Below, piece after piece: positions 44,012 through 55,979 of a stretch of DNA of 64,000 nucleotides (within the stretch, counting starts at the first letter, position 1; every line of letters starts with the position of its first letter). Under the pieces are notes generated by a model that did no database searches, was not told where the DNA came from, and saw only the letters and a program-made list of their open reading frames with translations. Where the stretch lies: assembly GCA_963682055.1 (NCBI GenBank), contig OY821750.1, forward strand, positions 30,202,402 to 30,266,401. Direction: 5' to 3'. Origin of the DNA: Primula veris. Taxonomy: Eukaryota; Streptophyta; Magnoliopsida; Ericales; Primulaceae. The position numbers and the translations under genes are program-made.

Positions 44012-47000
44012 ATGAGATTAGACATGGATGAATGCTCAAATGATAGAGCAGCCTTGAACATGGGTTCAAGAGACCGGGGTAAGGCTAGGGTATGGGACGT
44101 TAGAGGACGTTCACAATCCCGAGGTAGAAGAGGGCAAAGCCGAGGTGGCAAAGATAGCGATCGAAGTAAGAAGAATCTTCGATGCTATAACTACCAGGGT
44201 ATGGGGCACTTCAGTCATGAGTGCAAACAGCCAAAGAAGGGTACCGGCCGTGATCACGTGGCTAATGTTACGAGCGACGAGGATTCGGGTGACTGTTTAA
44301 TGCTTTCCATACAAAGAGATATAGATTCGTGGATTATAGACTCTGGGGCATCATTTCACACGACCGCTCAGAAGGATTTACTTGAAAATTACATTGCGGG
44401 TAATTTCGGTAAAGTGTATCTAGCCGACGGAGAAGCGTTGGATGTTGTTAGAATGGGCGATGTGAAGATTCGCATTCCAAACGGGTCGGTATGGAAGCTA
44501 ACGAAAGTGAGGCATGTTCCGAGGTTGACCAAGAATCTGATTTCAGTAGGTCAACTCGATGTCGAAAGGCACTCCATTTTGTTTAGCTGTGGAGCTTGGA
44601 AAGTTTCACGAGGAGCTATGGTGATAGCCCGAGGGAGCAAGGTCGGTACACTGTACATGATGACCGATGAGGAGTGTACAGTTGCGGCAGCTGCGTCGCA
44701 AAACTACTCCGAACTATGGCATCGACGGTTGGGTCACATGAGTGAGAAGGGGATGAAGGTGTTAGCGAAGGACAGTAAACTTCTAGGCTTGAAGTCTGTC
44801 AACCTCGACATGTGCGAAGGTTGCATCTTCGGGAAGCAGAAGAAAGTGAGCTTCCGGAAAGGTGGAAAAGCTCCCAAGGAGGAGAAGCTAGCACTGGTCC
44901 ACTCAGACGTATGGGGACCATCTCCAGTTACTTCACTAGGAGGATCTTAGTACTATGTGACCTTCATCGATGATTCGACGAGGAAAACATGGGTCTATTT
45001 CTTGAAACACAAGTCTGAGGTGTTTAAGAAATTTCAAGAATGGAAGGCCATGGTCGAACTAGAGACTGGGAATAAACTCAAATGTTTGAGGTCCGATAAC
45101 GGCATAGAGTACATTGATACGAAGTTCGTAGAGTTCTGTGCTCAAACAGGCATTCGAATGGAGAAGACCATCCGAAGAACGCCACAGCAGAATGGCGTGG
45201 CCGAGCGAATGAACCGAATAATCAATGAGCGTGATAGGAGTATGAGACTGCAAAGTGGGTTACCCAAAGCCTTGTGGGCACATGCAGTAAGCACAGAGGT
45301 TTATCTCATTAACCGCGGACCCTCAGTGCCAATAGAGAGGAGAATTCCCGAAGAAGAGTGGATAGGAAAGTCTATCTCTTATGAACACTTACGAGTGTTC
45401 GGTTGTCTGTCATATATTCACGTTGACATAAACGAACGTACTAAGCTTGACTCGAAGTCCAAAGTTTGTTACTTTGTGGGGTACGGTGGAGCTGAGTTCG
45501 GATATCGCTTCTGGGATGGTCAAACAAAGAGGATCATTCGCAGTAAGGATGTCATCTTCAACGAAAGCATTTTGTACAAAGATCGACAAAATGCAGTGAT
45601 GGAAGAAGATGCGCTCCTGTCCGAGGAAAGTGGTATGGTCGACATGAACGTGTTTCCAAGAGAGTTGGAAAATGACACTGAAGATAAGCCAGTGGTGCTC
45701 GACAACCCTCCAGCAGATGCTGAAGAGGACGAGGAGCTGCCCCAAACTCCCCGACCTGAATTGGGCCGAGGTTATCGCGAGAGGAGACCTCCTGCCCGAT
45801 ACTCTCCTTCCTTGCATTACATATTGCTCAATGATGTAGGCGAGCCCGAAAGTAGAGAGGAAGCTCTGTAGCTGAAAGACTCGAGCAAGTGGAAGCTCGC
45901 GATGAAGGATGAGATGAAGTCACTTGAGAAGAATGTGACTTGGTAGTTAGCCGAACTGCCCAAGGGGAAAAGGGCACTGAGCAACAAATGGGTGTTCCGA
46001 CTAAAGGAGGAACAAGATGGCTTGAAACGGTATAAGGCACGATTAGTAGCCAAATGATTCCAGCAAAAGGCAGGAATTGACTACACCGAGATCTTTTTAC
46101 CAATCATAAAGATGACGACTATTCGACTATTGTTGAGCATTGTTGTAAATGCGAATCGTCATCTTGAGCAGTTAGATGTGAAAACTGCATTTCTCCATGG
46201 AGATCTAGAAGAAGAAATTTACATGCTTCAACCTGAAGGGTTTGCCGAAAAGGGAAAAGAGAAACTGGTCTGCAAACTGAGGAAGAGCTTGTATGGGCTA
46301 AAACAAGCACCGCGGCAGTGGTATAAGAAGTTTGACAGTTTCATGGTGGATACCGGGTTCGAAAGAAGTGATAGCGATCACTGTTGTTTCGTGAAGAGAT
46401 TTGCGAACTCTTCGTACGTCATACTACTTTTGTATGTAGATGACATGTTGCTCGCCGGGTCGAGCCTTGTGGAGATTAACAAGGTGAAGCAACAGTTGGC
46501 AAAACAGTTTGAGATGAAAGATTTGGGAGCCGCAAATCAGATCCTCGGTATGAGGATTTCCCAAGGAAGGGATGGGTCTTTGTTTCTGTCGCAAGCCGAA
46601 TATGTGAAGAAAGTGTTGGCACGATTTAGCATGAGTGATGCCAAGGCTGTAGGCTCACCGCTAGCCGCACACTTTAGCTTGTCGAAGAAACAATCACCCT
46701 CAGACGAGTAAGGAAAGGATCGTATGTCGAACATACTCTACGCTTCAGCAATTGGTAGCTTGATATACGCTATGGTGTGTACAAGACCGGACATTGCCCA
46801 TGCAGTGGGAGTTGTCAGTCGTTACATGAGTAACCCAGGAAAGCACCATTGGGAAGCTGTGAAGTGGATATTGAGATATCTCTCGGGTACCGTGAGTTCG
46901 GCATTATGTTTTCGAAAGACCTCGGAAGGCCTGCACGACTATGTGGATGCTAACATGGCCGGTGATCTGGACAGCCGAAAGAGCACAACGGGATGTGTTT

Positions 47001-47380
47001 GTACCTACGGTGGTACTGCTGTGAGTTGGACATCTAAGTTGCAAAAGATTGTTGCATTGTTGACCACAGAGGCTGAGTACGTCACGGTGACGGAAGCAAG
47101 CAAAGAGATGATTTGGTTGCAAGGTTTCTTAAAGGAGCTCGGTCAGAAAACCGACAAGGGAGTTCTGCACTGTGATATTCAAAGTGCAGTTCAACTAGCT
47201 AAGAATCCTGTATTCCATTCACGAACCAAGCACATACAGATTCGTTACCACTTCATCCGGGCTGTTTTAGAAGATGGAATCTTCGTGCTAGAAAATATTG
47301 AGGGCACTAAGAACCCCGCCGATATGCTAACGAAGGCTGTTACGATCGACAAACTGAGGCCGTGTGCAACCTCAGTATGA
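44012..47380 (+). pseudogene. copia 2 nucleocapsid-protease-integrase-RT-RNase H
   Basis: Open pieces are 44012-44950, 44957-45871, 46112-46711 and 46724-47380, separated by single stops (near 44948, 45869, 45944, 46056 and 46709). Seen in order: an Arg/Gly-rich linker, then zinc knuckle CYNYQGMGHFSHEC, whose second Cys has become Tyr; protease SWIIDSGASFHTT; GAG-pre-integrase LWHRRLGHMSEKGM; integrase with HSDVWGP, DDSTRKTWVYFLKHKSE, LRSDNGIE and PQQNGVAERMNR; reverse transcriptase with QLDVKTAFLHGDLEE, LYGLKQAPRQWYKKF and YVDDMLL; and RNase H with TEAEYVTVTEASKE and NPADMLTK. Apart from stops the frame is unbroken over 3.3 kb, so decay has been slow and mostly by point mutation. Confidence 0.92.
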
Positions 47381-47558
47381 CTCCGAGCTTGAGGCTCAGG
47401 GTCGCCGCTACATGAAGAATGAGCAACTCTGAAGAGTAATAATTATTATACAAGGATACTGATGGGAGCATTTTGCTCGGTGGAGCATAGTGAGTTCGGT
47501 GGTCGGGAATAATTGGAGTTCTTTTGAAACACTCGACATTTGACTCCAACTGGGAGAT

Positions 47559-47778
47559 TGTTGAGTTGTGGAGCCAAATGAGGTTTGGCCATATTTTTTT
47601 ATTATCTCACATCGCCTGAAATTGTAATATGACCCACTAAGGGTTCTATTTATATGCCCCAATATCTTGTATTTTAATTACACCTACACAAAGTACCTTT
47701 TACATATTATAAGTGAGAGAGTTCTAATTGCGAGAGAACCATAGCTTGTGCTGAGCTAGATTACGATTGTAATCCTCA
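47559..47778 (+). repeat. 3' LTR of copia 2, left part
   Basis: Starts TGTTGAGTTGTGGAG after the purine-rich 'ctgggagat' and stops at 'aatcctca', where the LINE begins. Confidence 0.9.
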
Positions 47779-47978
47779 GAAATAGATTGAGAGGCCAATT
47801 CTCTCTCTATGACGATATAGTTCCCCAAAATGGCGATATGACAGTTCCTTTCTAGTGTTTCGCCTCCCTCCCCCTCCCTCTCTCTCTTAGCTAATAAAAC
47901 TGCAGATCCATTGATAATTTTCTTCCCTCTTTCTTTTGATATTACTCTCTAAAACAATAACCTCTATAAACCTAGTAG

Positions 47979-49777
47979 ATGGAATCTAACAAGGAAACCA
48001 GTGTAGAGGCACCCAAAGGGGATAAGGCTTCTCAGCCAATATCTTATGCGGCGGCTCTTACAGGTAATACATCTACAAATGATAATTTGCTATGTAACAA
48101 GCTAGATCTAGAATCCATAGAGATCAATGATATTCTATTGCCTCTGCGCCAGGCACATGTTAAAAACTCCAAACCTGCTGTGATTTTTTCCTCTTTAGAA
48201 ATTCAAAGAGCCGAAGCTCCTCTTCAACATGCTATTATTGCTAAATTTAGTAGAGGTAGACCTAAGATGGAAAATGTCAGAGATACTATACTAAATAGCT
48301 GGGGTCTTACTGAAATGCCTATAATAGGACTTATGGATAATAGACATATTTTTATAAAACTAAGAAATATTGGGGATTTTAATAAAGTATGGACCAGAAC
48401 TAACCATGAAATTGAGGGGGCTTTATTTAGACTGTTTAAATGGTCAAGTGACTTTTCTTTTAAAACAGAATCTGCTATTGCACCTGTGTGGCTTAGGCTA
48501 CCTCAGTTACCTATGAATTTTTGCTATTTATCTTACCTAAAAGCTATTGTTCACGCTTTGGGTTATAAATTTTTAGATGCGGACCTGGCTACTCTAACTC
48601 ATGCTAGACCTATGTATGCTAGGGTTTGTGTTGAGATGGATTTACTTAAGAATAGAGAGGACCTTGTATGGATTGGAACTTCCACTAATAATGAAGAAGG
48701 TTTTTGGCAAAGAATTGAATATGATAATTTTCCCAAATACTGCACCAATTGTTTTTTACAGGGACATGATTTCAAAAGTTGCAAAAAGGCTTCTATTAAC
48801 ACCAATGATACATGAGCTCAACCTAATTTTACTGGAAAACATACTGTTGGGCCTAGTAATAATGTTGCTACTGAACTTATTGGGGATTAGGGTGTTTTTG
48901 GTAAACCAATAGCTAGCAAAATGAACTTTTATAATAAAAATGATGACAAAATATGGATCCCAAAACCCCCTGAGGATAACAATAAAAATATAGATATGGA
49001 GAGAATTAGAAAGGGCAAGGGTATTGCTAATGAACCCCCTGTTTTAGAATTGCCAAAAGTGACTTTAAATGACACCTCTGATAAGGTGATTTACTTACCA
49101 AGTGGCACTTTTCCTGAGAAACTTGATGAAGAGATCTTTAACACCCCACTTCAACCTTTGGTGGATGACTTGCAGCTGAGTAACCCCAAAGTTAAGGAGA
49201 ATGATACTGCTGCTCCTTTTACTGTGGAGGATGACTCACCTATGGTGAGTAACCACATGGTAAAAGAAGCTGGCAAGTCAACCTCCAAGATCTTGGAGGA
49301 CTCTCTTGCTGTGAGTAACCCCAAGGTTTCTGAACTTGACAAAACAGCTAGCAATATGGGTGTTATTGACAAGGAAAATCAGAGAGTGATAGAGGGCTCA
49401 CTTAATGTGAGCAACACTATCTCTGACCAATCCAATCCTAATGCAAACTCTGGTAATGAGGAAGTTTCTTTCACACTTACCAAAAAAGCTAAAAAAAGGC
49501 TACTCAAAAGGCAAAAAGGGCTCTTGTGGCTCAGCAAAAGCAGAGGGATTTGGAGGATACCTCCTCAGTTTATGAGGATGAGATTAACATCCATCACTCC
49601 AGTGAACATTTCCTGAAAGCAATGAACATTGATTCCAGTGTTCACTATGACTTTGATAGCCCTGTAATAGGCAAGCATGGTTTTAAACAGGACAAAAGGG
49701 TTGGCAATCCTCCTAAAAGGTATTCTCCTTCTGGTATAGGTACCAAGAAGGTTTCTTCTCTCTCTTCCAATGTATAA
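47979..49777 (+). pseudogene. LINE ORF1 (DUF4283-like with zinc knuckle)
   Basis: Nucleic-acid-binding protein that coats LINE RNA. MESNKETSVEAPKGDK starts an open frame to 48812, with the DUF4283-type core (GALFRLFKWSSDFSFKTES; LATLTHARPMYARVCVEMD) and zinc knuckle CTNCFLQGHDFKSC. TGA follows at 48813, and a TAG replaces Trp at about 48888. The frame is open from 48921 to 49616, and a frameshift near 49505 moves it to the frame ending at 49777. The C-terminal half is rich in repeated 'VSNPKVxExDxxxS' phrases (49180-49400), a short degenerate repeat. A Lys-rich KKAKKRLLKRQK sits before the end. Confidence 0.88.
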
Positions 49778-52700
49778 TTACATGGTATGGAATATTAGAG
49801 GAATAGCTAATGTCATTTCTCAAGCTCAGTTATTTAGATATGTTAAGAGATATAAGTTAAATTTTGTGGCCATTTTAGAACCTATGATCAGTTTTAATAA
49901 AAGTACTGCTATTATTAGGAAAGTTGGTATGAATGCTGCTATCTCTAATGAAAAAGAAGGAAGCAAGATTTGGTTCATTTATGATACTAACATCTCTATA
50001 GATATAGTTGGCATGACCTCTCAATTACTTACTTTGAAATTTAGGAATGGTAGGGATTTTGTTTTAACACTGGTTTATGCTAAATGTGATTATATCTCTA
50101 GGAGAATACTTTGGAATGATCTCACTGCCATTAACACTAATAATTTTGCATGGCAAGCGGTGGGTGACTTTAATACTATCTGTTTGGATACTGAAAAGTT
50201 AGGTGGTAGACCTAGAACCTCTAAGGATAAAGAGGATTTTAGAGATTTCATTTCCCTTAATAATTTATTTACTATGCCACATGATGGCTCTTCTTTTACT
50301 TGGTCTAAACAGATGAAGGGTAGGGTTCAATTTGAACAGCTTGACAGGGCCCTCATCAATGCTATGTGGGATAGTACTTTCCCCACTACAAAGCTTACAG
50401 TTACAGAAAGAACTGTGTCTGATCATTCTCCCCTTATTTTTTCCACTGCTAATGTTTCTAATTTTGGTCCCACTTGTTTTAAGTTTCAAAGAATGTGGGT
50501 CAAGCATGATAACTTTTTTAATATAATTGGTAGTAATTGGAATTCTTTTTGCCATCTTCAGGGTATTGCCTCTTTTGCCTTTAAGATTAAAAGACTTAAG
50601 TTTTTCCTTAAAAGCTGGAACAAGAATGAATTTGGTAATGTTTTTAGCAAACTGGCAATAGCTCAGGATAAGCTTGTTTTTGCTGAGGACCAGTTAGTAT
50701 CATTAGGAGACTCTTTTATCTTACATTATAATAAAGCTCTTAAGGAGTACAATGATGCCATGTTACATGAGGAGATTTTTGTTAAGAAAAAAGCTAGGAT
50801 TAGATGGCTCAAAGAAGGTGATAGGAACACCAAATTTTTTCACAGCATGCTGAAACACAAAAGATCTAAGTGCAACATCACAAGCATTCATAAAGCAGAT
50901 GGCTCTTTTCTTAATAATTTGGAGGATATCCAAAAAGAAGCAGAGAATTTTTTCAAAGCCCAATTTACTGATAATGGCACCTTTTGTGACCCTGCTCTTT
51001 TGGATTGCATACCTTCTTTGGTTACTATCTCTGATAATAATATGCTCAAAGGGTTACCTACTATGGATGAGATTAAATTAGCTACTTTTACCATTCCCAT
51101 TGACTCTGCTCCAGGACCTGATGGTTTTTCTTCTAGTTTTTTTGTGGACTGTTGGGATATTATTAAGGAGGATCTTTTTTTGGCTATACATGATATATTT
51201 ACAGTGGGGTTTTCCCTAATGATGTCATCTCTGCCATGCTTGTTCTTATTCCTAAAGTCAAAGACCCCTTGGATTTTTCTCAGTTCAGACCCATTAGCCT
51301 CTGTCAAGTGATTTATAAAATTATTTCTAAAATTACCACTGCCAGGTTGGCTACAATTCTTCCCAGAATAATCTCCCCCCAACAAAATGGTTTTGTTGAG
51401 GGTAGGTCCATTTCTGATGCAATCTTACTTTCTCAAGAGCTTCTTAGGCATATTGATGAAAGTGTGAGAGGAGGAAATGTAGTTTTTAAGCTGGACATGG
51501 CTAAAGCTTTTGACAGACTAAATTAGGGGTTTTTGGGCAAAGTACTTAGTGCTTTTGGTTTTCATGATGATTGGATTGAGTTTATTCTTAATTGTGTTAC
51601 TCATGCTAGATATTCTATTTGCCTTAATGGTGTTACTTATGGGTTTTTCTCCTCTAGTAGAGGATTAAAGCAAGGTGATCCCTTATCACCCCTCCTTTTC
51701 ATTATTGCTGAGGAGGTACTCAGCAGAGGTTTAAATAATCTTATTTGTACTAATAAGCTTACACCCTATAAAACTGTTAAACTTAGAGTTCAATAATGAT
51801 TTTGATTATAACCTTGATTATGTTTTAATGATTTTACTATTTCTCTATTTCATTGATATAATGCTTGTCTTTTCCAAAGAAGAGAAAATGTACATTTCAG
51901 GTCTTTAAATCATAGAGCATTCGATAATGAAGCCATAGGTTCAAGCGGAACTAAAATCGGAGCTAAAACGAAGAAGTTACAAGCTTTCGGAGAATACCGA
52001 AAAACTGCCAGAATTACAAACGACCGATCGACTGGACAAAAACGACTGATCGTTTTTGGTCCAAAATATTCCAGTGAGCAGGTCGAAAAAACGACCGGTC
52101 GAAACTCAGAAACGACCGATCGTTTTCTGAAAACGACCGATCGACTGTAGAGAACGACCGATCGTTTTCTGCAGTTTTCGAAAACAGCTTTTCAGCAATT
52201 TCTGGGAAATAGCTTAAACCACTGAAAAATAGCCATAACCACTTCCAACGGTCATATACAGAAAAACAGACTGTTTGGCATATATATACCAACCAAATCT
52301 CTCTCCCAAATCAACAAATCACAATACCAATCAACTTCCTTCAACCTCTCATTAAAACCCTAATATCACCATTTTGGTGCATATATATTCGAGAAAGAGG
52401 AAAATAAAAGAGAAAGAGATTCAAGCTCGATCATCATCAACAACTCATAAATTAGCTTTTTAAGAAGCAATTAGAATAGTGAGTGTAGTAACATTTTTGT
52501 AACAAAATTTGTATCGAGTGTTTTATAAACTCATTTGTGAGCGAGTGAACGGGTAGAGGTTTTGTAAGCAAGTGAAGCTTAAAAGCTCTAGGTTTTTCAT
52601 TCGGGTACTCATAAATTGAGGGGGAGTCGTTGACTCATAGTCGTGTTCTCTTGCACTTGTATCAAGACTAGGAACCCTGGGTAGAGAGTGAGCCAATCGG

Positions 52701-55171
52701 TCGATTGAGCTCGATAGGGTTTGTAAAATCCGGAAGAAATATTTTAGTGAAATACTCGGTAGTACCGAGAAGAGGACGTAGGCGCGTTTGCCGAACCTCT
52801 ATAAATTACGGTGTCATTTTCTTCCCTTGCTTTTACTTTCCGCAACTTATATTCTTGCTTATTTATTGCTTGCGTCTAGGAATTTTAGAAATTCATTAAC
52901 TTTTGTTAAAACGCTTAAGACTAGAATTGCATAAGTTGGGTGGTTAGTTGCTTATATTTTAATTAGGCGAAAAACGCCTAAGAACCTTATTCACCCCCCC
53001 CCCCCCCTTAAGGTTTTAGCCGCACGGGCCAACAAAAACTTTTAATAATGCTGCTCCTGTCTCACACATCCTTTTTACTGATGATGTTCTTATTTTTGCT
53101 AATGGGTGCAAGAATAATCTTAATATTCTAATGAATTTTATTAATGCTTATGAGCTTGCTTCAGGTCAACTCCTTAATAGGAGTAAGAGTGTTTTTCTTA
53201 CTCATAGGAATACTCTGCATAGTAGGAAGAATATTATTGCTACTGTTACTGGTTTCAAGGAGGGTACTTTCCCTACTAACTACTTAGGAATTCCTTTACA
53301 CTATGCTAAATTAACTGCTACTATGTATGAACCTTTAATTGAGAAAATTTGTAAAAAAGCTGCATGTTGGAAAAGTGTTTTATTATCTCCTGTGGCTAAG
53401 GTTACTTTAATTAAAAATGTGTTGTCCTCTATCCCTATGCATTTACTGGCTGTTCTTCAACCTCCCCAACTTGTCATTGATAAAATTGATAGAGCTTTTG
53501 CTAAAAAATTTTGGGGGGAGCATGAGGGTAGAAATAAGCATCACTGGCTTAAATGGTCTAAAATAGCTTGCCCTGTAGCTGAAGGGGGTTTAGGCATTAA
53601 GAGTTTGAATGACACCATGAAAGCACTTCATAGCAAGATGAGCTGGAGGTTAATTGATACTATAACACCTTGGACAACTTTCATGTTTCAAAAATATTTT
53701 ATTAATTCTGCTAATTGGGGTAACCCTGTGGTACATCCCTCACATTCCACTGCTTGGAAGATTTTTAGCTCAAACTTTAAAGTTTTAATGGCAAACAGCA
53801 GATGGAATTTAAAAGATGGTGCTATTAGTTTTTGGTTCGAAAACTGGATGGGGGAGGGCCCTCTTTTTAATAACTTTGCTGTCATTTATCCTCATGTCCT
53901 CCCTAATCAGGTTTATAAAACAGATGGTTGGGATTATGACCTACTTCACACTATGGGGGGTAATGACCTCATTGCTAAAGTGTCTAATTTTGACTTCCTT
54001 TTCACAAAGGGGGATGACACTAGATACTGGCCTAATACTCTTAATGGTGTTTTCACTACTAAAAATGCTTTTGAGTTTTTCAGAACCAAAAAAGATATTC
54101 TCCCTATGGCTAAACATATTTGGAACCAGACTTTGCCTTCCAAAATTAGCATATTTTTCTGGAAACTTTGGTGCAATGCTATTAAACTGGATGAGGATGT
54201 TAAAAAATATGGCATTATCATTGCTACTAAATGTTGCTGCTGTATTTCTCATTCCACAGATTCCATTGAACATTTCATGAGCCATAGTGATATTGCTTTT
54301 GAGGTCTGGAACCACTTTGCCAAAAATTTTGGCTACCCTAAGTATGTGAAAGGTATGTGGAAAAGTTTTGTGGTAAACTGGTGTAATAGCTGTGACAATA
54401 CACAGGTTGGGTTGCTAGCAGCATTAGTTCCTTTCTTAATAAGCTGGGAAATTTGGCTTAGCAAGAATAGCTACAGGTTTGATAATGAGAATATGAGTTC
54501 TGATAAGATCATTAATAAGGTTAATAAGTGGTTAAGGAAACTTAACATGCTCATCAAACCTAAATCCCCCACTGTCAATTTTCAAGCTTTGACTATTAAT
54601 GCTTTACATGTTAATAATATCAGCTGTAGAATGAAGAGACCAAAGCTGGTCTCTTGGCTTTGCCCCCCTTCAGGCAAGCTTAAACTTAGCTGTGATGGTT
54701 CTGCATATGGCAATCCTGGTCCTAGTGGTTGTGGAGGTATTTTGAGAAATGATAAAGGCATTATGCTCTTTGCTTTCTCTTATAACTTAGGCAATCACAC
54801 TAACAATTTTGCAAAGCTCATGGCCTTGAGAAATGGACTGTTCATTTGCTACAGTTTGGGTTACTTTAATGTTCTTATTGAAACTGACTATGATATAATG
54901 GTTAATTGGTGGAAAAAAAAATACATCTCCTGGCCCCAAATTTGATTACATTTGGCATGATATTTTATCACTAATGAGTTTTGTTGGCATCAATATTTGT
55001 CATGTATACAGAGAACAAAATCAAGTGGCAGATAGCCTTGCAAAAAAAGGCGCTCAAGGCCAGAATGAGACCTTTCTTTCCCCTAGAGAACTTTCAAAGG
55101 ACACGTATGCAGTATATTGGCTGGACCAAAAGCAAACACCTTGCCTCAGAGGGAAGGTTTTTGTTTACTAA
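49770..55171 (+). pseudogene. LINE ORF2: endonuclease, reverse transcriptase, RNase H
   Basis: The start ATG at 49770 overlaps the ORF1 stop (49775-49777), so ORF2 was probably translated by reinitiation. The apurinic-type endonuclease covers 49770-50460: MVWNIRGIANV, VGDFNTI and SDHSPLIF. The reverse transcriptase has SAPGPDGFSSSFF, then a one-base loss near 51195, FRPISLCQVIYKIISK, motif A KLDMAKAFDRLN (followed by TAG for Trp at 51524), GLKQGDPLSPLLF and motif C ILFTDDVLIFANG (53068-53106), split by the solo LTR at 51775. A zinc-binding zf-RVT-like region (NGVFTTKNAFEFF; KISIFFWKLWCNAIKLDEDV) and a plant-type RNase H follow: CDGSAYGNPGPSG is intact, the usual Glu of 'AELMAL' is Lys (FAKLMALRNGL), and VADSLAKKGA is intact. 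A stop or frameshift at about 54943 precedes the last piece (54974-55171). Confidence 0.92.
51775..53034 (-). repeat. solo LTR, family S, copy 2 (younger)
   Basis: 1260 bp, inserted in the LINE reverse transcriptase. It has perfect TG...CA ends (minus strand TGTTGGCCCGTGCGGCT to CTCTAAGTTTAACA) and a perfect 5-bp target duplication AAAAC (51770-51774 and 53035-53039). Removing it and one AAAAC restores the frame LTPYKTFNNAAPVSHIL of the LINE. The minus-strand LTR has a G14 run (53007-52994) near its start. The interior contains several CGACCGATCG-like palindromes (52020-52165). It is the same family as 30908-32126. Confidence 0.93.
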
Positions 55172-55854
55172 TATTGAGCTAATGATGCATTGGCTGAAAC
55201 TAACGAATTGCTTTCTTGCCCCTTTACTAAGATTTCGGATTCCAAGTCTCCTTTGCTGCTAATGATGAATTTTTTCTGAAGCCTTGGTTTATAAACCCCC
55301 ATTCTTTGGGGTCTTTACCAGTTACTAGTTTTAAAAAGCATTGCATTTTGTTACAAGCCTTTACAGGTTACAAGTTACCTATCTACTCTCGGCAGTCTAC
55401 AAATTGAAGCTTTGAAGACTCAGTTTTTCTCCTTACTTTTGATAGCTTTTGGGCAGTTTCTCTTTTATGGAAGGCTTTAGCCTTTGTTTTTCTTTACTGA
55501 TTGGCACTCTTATTGATCTTAATTTTGAGTTTTACTGGAATAATCCCCTTGCGTTTCCTCTGTTTTGGTAAATGTGCATACCAACCGGGTTGGTGATTTG
55601 AGAAGTGTCTCGAGACACCTCTGCTTTGGCAAGTTTAAATCTTGACGAACCTCTCATATCTGCATTCATTTTGTTTACTAAACATGATAAGAGGTGAGGG
55701 TTGCATTAGGAAAGTCACTCAAAATAAAGCTTCGATAAAAGGATTGCTTCTCAGGTCTTATTTGTAATTTCTTTTGCCTGGTTAATGGTTTTTCTTTTGT
55801 AAGACATTTTCAGTTTTTAATATAAATTGGTCCAGTGTTTATAAAAAAAAAAAA
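55172..55854 (+). other. LINE 3' UTR and poly-A tail
   Basis: Non-coding tail of the LINE, ending in A12. It does not resemble the 3' UTR of the ORF1-only LINE at 28282-30517 by eye. Confidence 0.7.
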
Positions 55855-55974
55855 GTGTCACGTGTAGCGGACCGGAGACGTAGCCAATTTGGGTGAACTC
55901 CGTTATCAAAGTGTGTGCGTGCTCGGTTTGAGTTTTTTCTGTCTTTCTTTTAGCTCGATGTGATCGACCCAACA
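55855..55974 (+). repeat. 3' LTR of copia 2, right part
   Basis: Matches 43306-43426 of the 5' LTR, from 'gtgycacgtgtagcgg' to CCCAACA, followed by target duplication TTCAA. Confidence 0.93.
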
Positions 55975-55979
55975 TTCAA

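Larger units (their letters stand above)
47779..55854 (+). mobile_element. LINE retrotransposon nested in copia 2 LTR
   Basis: About 8.1 kb, or 6.8 kb without the solo LTR inside it. It has a 5' UTR with CT-rich text (47860-47890), ORF1, an ORF2 overlapping ORF1's end by 8 bases, a 3' UTR from 55172, and an A12 tail (55843-55854). The LTR resumes at 'gtgtcacgtg'. Comparison with the 5' LTR shows that 14 bp of target were lost and no target duplication was made, unusual for a LINE. It appears full length. Confidence 0.88.
43072..55974 (+). mobile_element. Ty1-copia retrotransposon 2, complete but nested
   Basis: The outer borders carry the target duplication TTCAA (43067-43071 and 55975-55979). 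The order is 5' LTR (43072-43426), primer site TGGTATCAGAGC (43429-43440), gag, protease, integrase, reverse transcriptase, RNase H, polypurine tract (about 47549-47558) and 3' LTR. The 3' LTR is split by a LINE into 47559-47778 and 55855-55974. Without the LINE the element is about 4.8 kb, a normal copia size. The domain order, integrase before RT, identifies copia. It has about six stops plus a missing zinc-knuckle Cys, so it is inactive by itself. Confidence 0.93.

Noticed and set aside
45410..46103. Minus-strand frames across copia 2 integrase and RT
   Set aside because: Shadows of the copia polyprotein on the other strand.
53816..54315. Overlapping frames in and opposite LINE ORF2
   Set aside because: Shadow frames; the ORF2 frame carries all recognisable motifs.
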